A stretch of DNA of 36,565 nt, taken from Hyphomicrobiales bacterium (GTDB lineage: Bacteria; Pseudomonadota; Alphaproteobacteria; Rhizobiales; Methyloligellaceae). Below the pieces are notes generated by a model. That model was given only the letters and a program-made list of their open reading frames with translations. It was not told the origin of the DNA and did not search any database. The position numbers were made by a program, and so were the translations under genes. Each line of letters begins with the position of its first letter. Position 1 is the stretch's first letter. The DNA is taken from positions 1-36,565 of the forward strand of contig QIGN01000113.1 in NCBI GenBank assembly GCA_003228955.1, given 5' to 3'. Below, piece by piece: positions 34,520 through 36,565 of this stretch.

Positions 34520-35350
34520 CTACTTGCACTGCAATTCCCCAAAATAGAACCAGCGTGTAAGAGTCCATTCGCCCGCCCGGAAGTCCTTTGCAACACAGGT
34601 TTTGTATACCGCGCCGCACTCTTCCTTGGCGATGATCCAGGGCTCCGACTGGTCGGGGTATTTGATCTTGCCCTTGCATTTTACAAAATTGTTCCGGCAT
34701 GACTGAAGCACCCTGCACAGCTTTTTGTCGCGTTCAGAGCGCGAGGATGGACGCTTTTTCTCAGATTTCCCCGCCGCCAGTTCGCGCCTCACAGCCGGTT
34801 TGCGCGGCTTCCGAACCGGCAGGCCGGGCTGCATTAGAGGTTTTCGCACCTGTGGACCAATTCTTGTGGTCTCTTCTACCGTCCCGGGGGCGGGCGTCGC
34901 GGCGGCCTTTACAGGTGGCGTTTGGCCGGCATCCCCGTTGACTTCACCGACCTGACTGCCGGCATTGCCAGCGGACTCGTCAATCTGATGCTCGGAGGCT
35001 TCAAAATCATCTGGTTCGGCAGAGGATACAATAGGTTCAACGGGTACCTGGCGCGCAGGCGCTCTTTCCGGTTTTTCAACGGTCACACTGCCGGGTTTGG
35101 AATCTGCATTCCGGGCCGCCACCCTTGAGGCGCCACCGGCTGGATCGCTGGATGGATTCCGGGGATCGGCAGCTGCATCATTCTTCGAACCCGCCGAACG
35201 CGCGCCGGAGAGTTGATCAACCAGGCTTGCCGTTGTCTTGCTCCCGGCTGTCTTCGTGTGCGCAGGTGTGGATGCACCTGCAACGGGAACTCCCGCGAAT
35301 ATGCAGAGACCCACGCCACATAAAAACACCGCCCTTGCCGCTCGCGGCAT
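34520..35350 (-). CDS. Secreted low-complexity protein with six-cysteine C-terminal domain
   Basis: I do not recognise this family. From ATG 35350, which has GGGAGGGG at ideal spacing, the precursor is 276 residues; the open frame continues 80 codons upstream without a good start. A signal peptide (PRAARAVFLCGVGLCIFAG) would be cut near VAGA at 22-25. Residues 27-210 are low complexity: Ser/Ala/Asp/Pro-rich first, then Pro/Arg/Lys-rich (MQPGLPVRKPRKPAVRRE), probably disordered. The last 66 residues form a compact domain with six cysteines (212, 218, 225, 245, 252, 275), which could make three disulfides, and aromatic clusters EPWIIAKEECGAVYKTC and LTRWFYFGELQC. The cysteine pattern suggests a small periplasmic or extracellular folded module carried on a flexible stalk. 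It is flanked by tRNA-Lys upstream and the gene-poor stretch downstream. Confidence 0.75.
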   Translation of the reverse strand: MPRAARAVFLCGVGLCIFAGVPVAGASTPAHTKTAGSKTTASLVDQLSGARSAGSKNDAAADPRNPSSDPAGGASRVAARNADSKPGSVTVEKPERAPARQVPVEPIVSSAEPDDFEASEHQIDESAGNAGSQVGEVNGDAGQTPPVKAAATPAPGTVEETTRIGPQVRKPLMQPGLPVRKPRKPAVRRELAAGKSEKKRPSSRSERDKKLCRVLQSCRNNFVKCKGKIKYPDQSEPWIIAKEECGAVYKTCVAKDFRAGEWTLTRWFYFGELQCK

Positions 35351-35612
35351 GCCGTTTCCCCTCCCTGCCAACGCCCGATATCCAACCTGTTCGCGCGACA
35401 TCAAAGAAATATTGAGGGACGGCAACCCTTGCAAGGGTGTTCTGGTAACAAAAGGCTGAAGTTCGGCGATATCTGTTCGTGACCTGCAGTATGACCGGCG
35501 GCCATCCCTGATGCCCGACCCTCTCCAGAAGAACTGGTCCACGCTCTTAAGCCGGGAAACAAGGAGTTGAGCCAAAAACAAACAGATCATCTCATAGTTT
35601 CAGTCTGCGATA

Positions 35613-35688
35613 TGGTGAGCCCGCCAGGTTTCGAACCTGGGACCTACTGATTAAAAGTCAGTTGCTCTACCAGCTGAGCTACGGGCCC
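35613..35688 (-). tRNA. tRNA-Lys (anticodon TTT)
   Basis: The minus strand reads as a 76-nt cloverleaf. The acceptor stem GGGCCCG pairs with CGGGCTC, the D arm is GCTCAGCTGGTAGAGC, the anticodon arm is CTGACTTTTAATCAG with anticodon TTT, the variable loop is AGGTC, and the T arm is CCAGGTTCGAAACCTGG. Discriminator A and CCA are encoded. The fold is complete with no mismatch beyond one G-U pair. No integrase or element is attached to it in this window. Confidence 0.97.
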
Positions 35689-35707
35689 TCATATGCCAAA
35701 CGCGCGG

Positions 35708-35737
35708 ACAGTACGAGTGCATATGGATACGGGTCAA
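35708..35737 (-). promoter_or_regulatory. Probable tRNA-Lys promoter
   Basis: On the minus strand TTGACC (35737-35732) and TACTGT (35713-35708) are 18 bases apart, putting the transcript start near 35700, about a dozen bases before the tRNA 5' end. The match and position are good for a stable-RNA promoter. Confidence 0.55.
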
Positions 35738-35875
35738 TAGGCGATTGCGCCTGACTGGCGAAAGATGTGCAGGCAACCCCGAAACCGCGCAAAAGGTTAT
35801 GGCGACCCGGCCCCGGCGCCAACCCGGAAAATTCACGTTCCCACGGTCATCCGCGCTCTATAAGGTGCGCGCTCG

Positions 35876-36565
35876 ATGACCCAGACGCAATCAGGCACAT
35901 CTGCATCTCATAAGCGGAAACCCAAACGCGGTCATCTGGCGGCGATCGCATTCATGTGCGGCGCGGTCACCGTCTTCGCGGTGGTTGACGCCACGGCCAA
36001 ATATCTGGTGGACGTGCTCGCGGTCCCGGTCGCGGAAGTTGTCTGGGTCCGGTTCCTCGCCCATGCGCTGGTGACAACCGCCATACTCGGTCCGATGCTT
36101 GTAAAGCGCTCGATGCGCTCGACAAAACCAGCCCATCAGGTGGTACGCGGTATTCTCGTCGCGGCGACAACCGCGTTCAATTTCGCCGGCGTCAAATATC
36201 TTCAGCTCGACCAGACGGTGACGATATTTTTCCTCACCCCCCTGCTCGTCGCGGCGCTTGCCGGACCGCTGCTTGGCGAATGGGTCGGATGGCGCCGGCT
36301 GCTCGCCATTCTGACCGGCTTTCTCGGCGTTCTGCTGGTGATGCGCCCGGGCTTTGGCGGCATCCATTGGGCGGTTCTATATTCCTTCGGCGCCATGGTC
36401 TGCTACGCGCTCTACAGTATTCATACCCGCTATATGGCGGGCCATGATTCGGCGGAGTTGAACCTGTTTCACACCCCCCTTGCAGGCGCGGTGCTGACCG
36501 CTCCCTTCGCGCTCGCGGTATGGCAATGGCCCCAGGACTGGCTGACCTGGGCCCTGTTCGGCTGG
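35876..36565 (+). CDS. EamA/DMT-family transporter (partial, runs off the window)
   Basis: The frame opens at ATG 35876 and is uninterrupted for 230 codons to the window end. After a short basic tail (HKRKPKRG) it has repeated hydrophobic helices, each about 20 residues, in the order of the first EamA unit and the start of the second: HLAAIAFMCGAVTVFAVVDA, AHALVTTAILGPMLV, ILVAATTAFNFAGV, TIFFLTPLLVAALAGPLLGE and AILTGFLGVLLVMRPGF. The sequences FFLTPLLVAALAGPLLGE and GFLGVLLVMRPGF are typical of drug/metabolite exporters. Substrate is unknown. TATAAG at 35859-35864 may be its -10, which would give a very short leader. It diverges from tRNA-Lys over 187 bases. The C-terminal half lies outside the window. 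Confidence 0.87.
   Translation, partial: MTQTQSGTSASHKRKPKRGHLAAIAFMCGAVTVFAVVDATAKYLVDVLAVPVAEVVWVRFLAHALVTTAILGPMLVKRSMRSTKPAHQVVRGILVAATTAFNFAGVKYLQLDQTVTIFFLTPLLVAALAGPLLGEWVGWRRLLAILTGFLGVLLVMRPGFGGIHWAVLYSFGAMVCYALYSIHTRYMAGHDSAELNLFHTPLAGAVLTAPFALAVWQWPQDWLTWALFGW

Noticed and set aside
34520-35590. Long version of the six-cysteine protein starting at 35590
   Set aside because: The 80 extra N-terminal codons have no signal-peptide character, whereas ATG 35350 has a strong binding site and opens a clear signal peptide.
35613-35688. tRNA-Lys as an integration site for a mobile element
   Set aside because: No integrase, attachment-site duplicate or mobile-element gene is visible on either side.

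Overview
This window looks like chromosomal DNA of a GC-rich, Gram-negative alphaproteobacterium. The evidence is a divergent sdhE-mfd / recG arrangement, an IalB-family secreted protein, a ubiquinone-type hydroxylase, SPOR-domain proteins, a PleD-like REC-REC-GGDEF protein and a branched-chain amino-acid ABC cluster. I cannot name the genus. I see no phage, insertion sequence, CRISPR array or rRNA; one tRNA (Lys, TTT) lies near the right end.

Left part (1-5500): a very AT-rich, gene-free stretch (about 1-270) gives way to a short TPR fragment whose stop overlaps the start of a UbiH/Coq6-type FAD monooxygenase. A lysophospholipid-acyltransferase-like protein, a malyl-CoA-lyase-type CoA ester lyase and HspQ follow on the + strand. 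HspQ converges on an IalB-family periplasmic protein.

Middle part (5787-18400): an orphan YejA-type peptide-binding protein is followed by two unusual genes. One is an ANL-superfamily (acyl-CoA synthetase-like) protein that has lost its P-loop. The other is a REC-REC-GGDEF protein in which both phospho-acceptor Asp residues and the GGDEF active site are gone but the RxxD c-di-GMP inhibitory site is kept at the right spacing. A FrnE-type DsbA protein, mfd and sdhE (minus), recG (plus) and a DUF502 membrane protein come next.

Envelope-precursor block (18573-24284): glmU and glmS (UDP-GlcNAc synthesis) with a TPR-SPOR secreted protein on the minus strand, and a second membrane-anchored SPOR-like protein divergent from glmU. 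Two putative peptidoglycan-binding proteins therefore bracket the amino-sugar genes.

Right part (24307-36565): a full livK-livHMGF uptake operon on the minus strand, with 4-nt overlaps between H, M, G and F and a strong hairpin between livK and livH; LivF carries an unusual 66-residue basic N-terminal extension. Then a YpfJ-type zinc metallopeptidase, an mcd-matB malonate pair overlapping by 8 nt, an 800-base gene-poor stretch, a secreted low-complexity protein with a six-cysteine C-terminal domain, tRNA-Lys, and the start of an EamA transporter that runs off the window.

I found no complete new multi-gene system. The best candidates for undescribed biology are the pseudo-PleD protein with its degenerate ANL neighbour, the six-cysteine secreted protein, and the two SPOR proteins around glmUS. 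All motif and similarity statements come from reading the sequence and from memory of the families; no searches were run.
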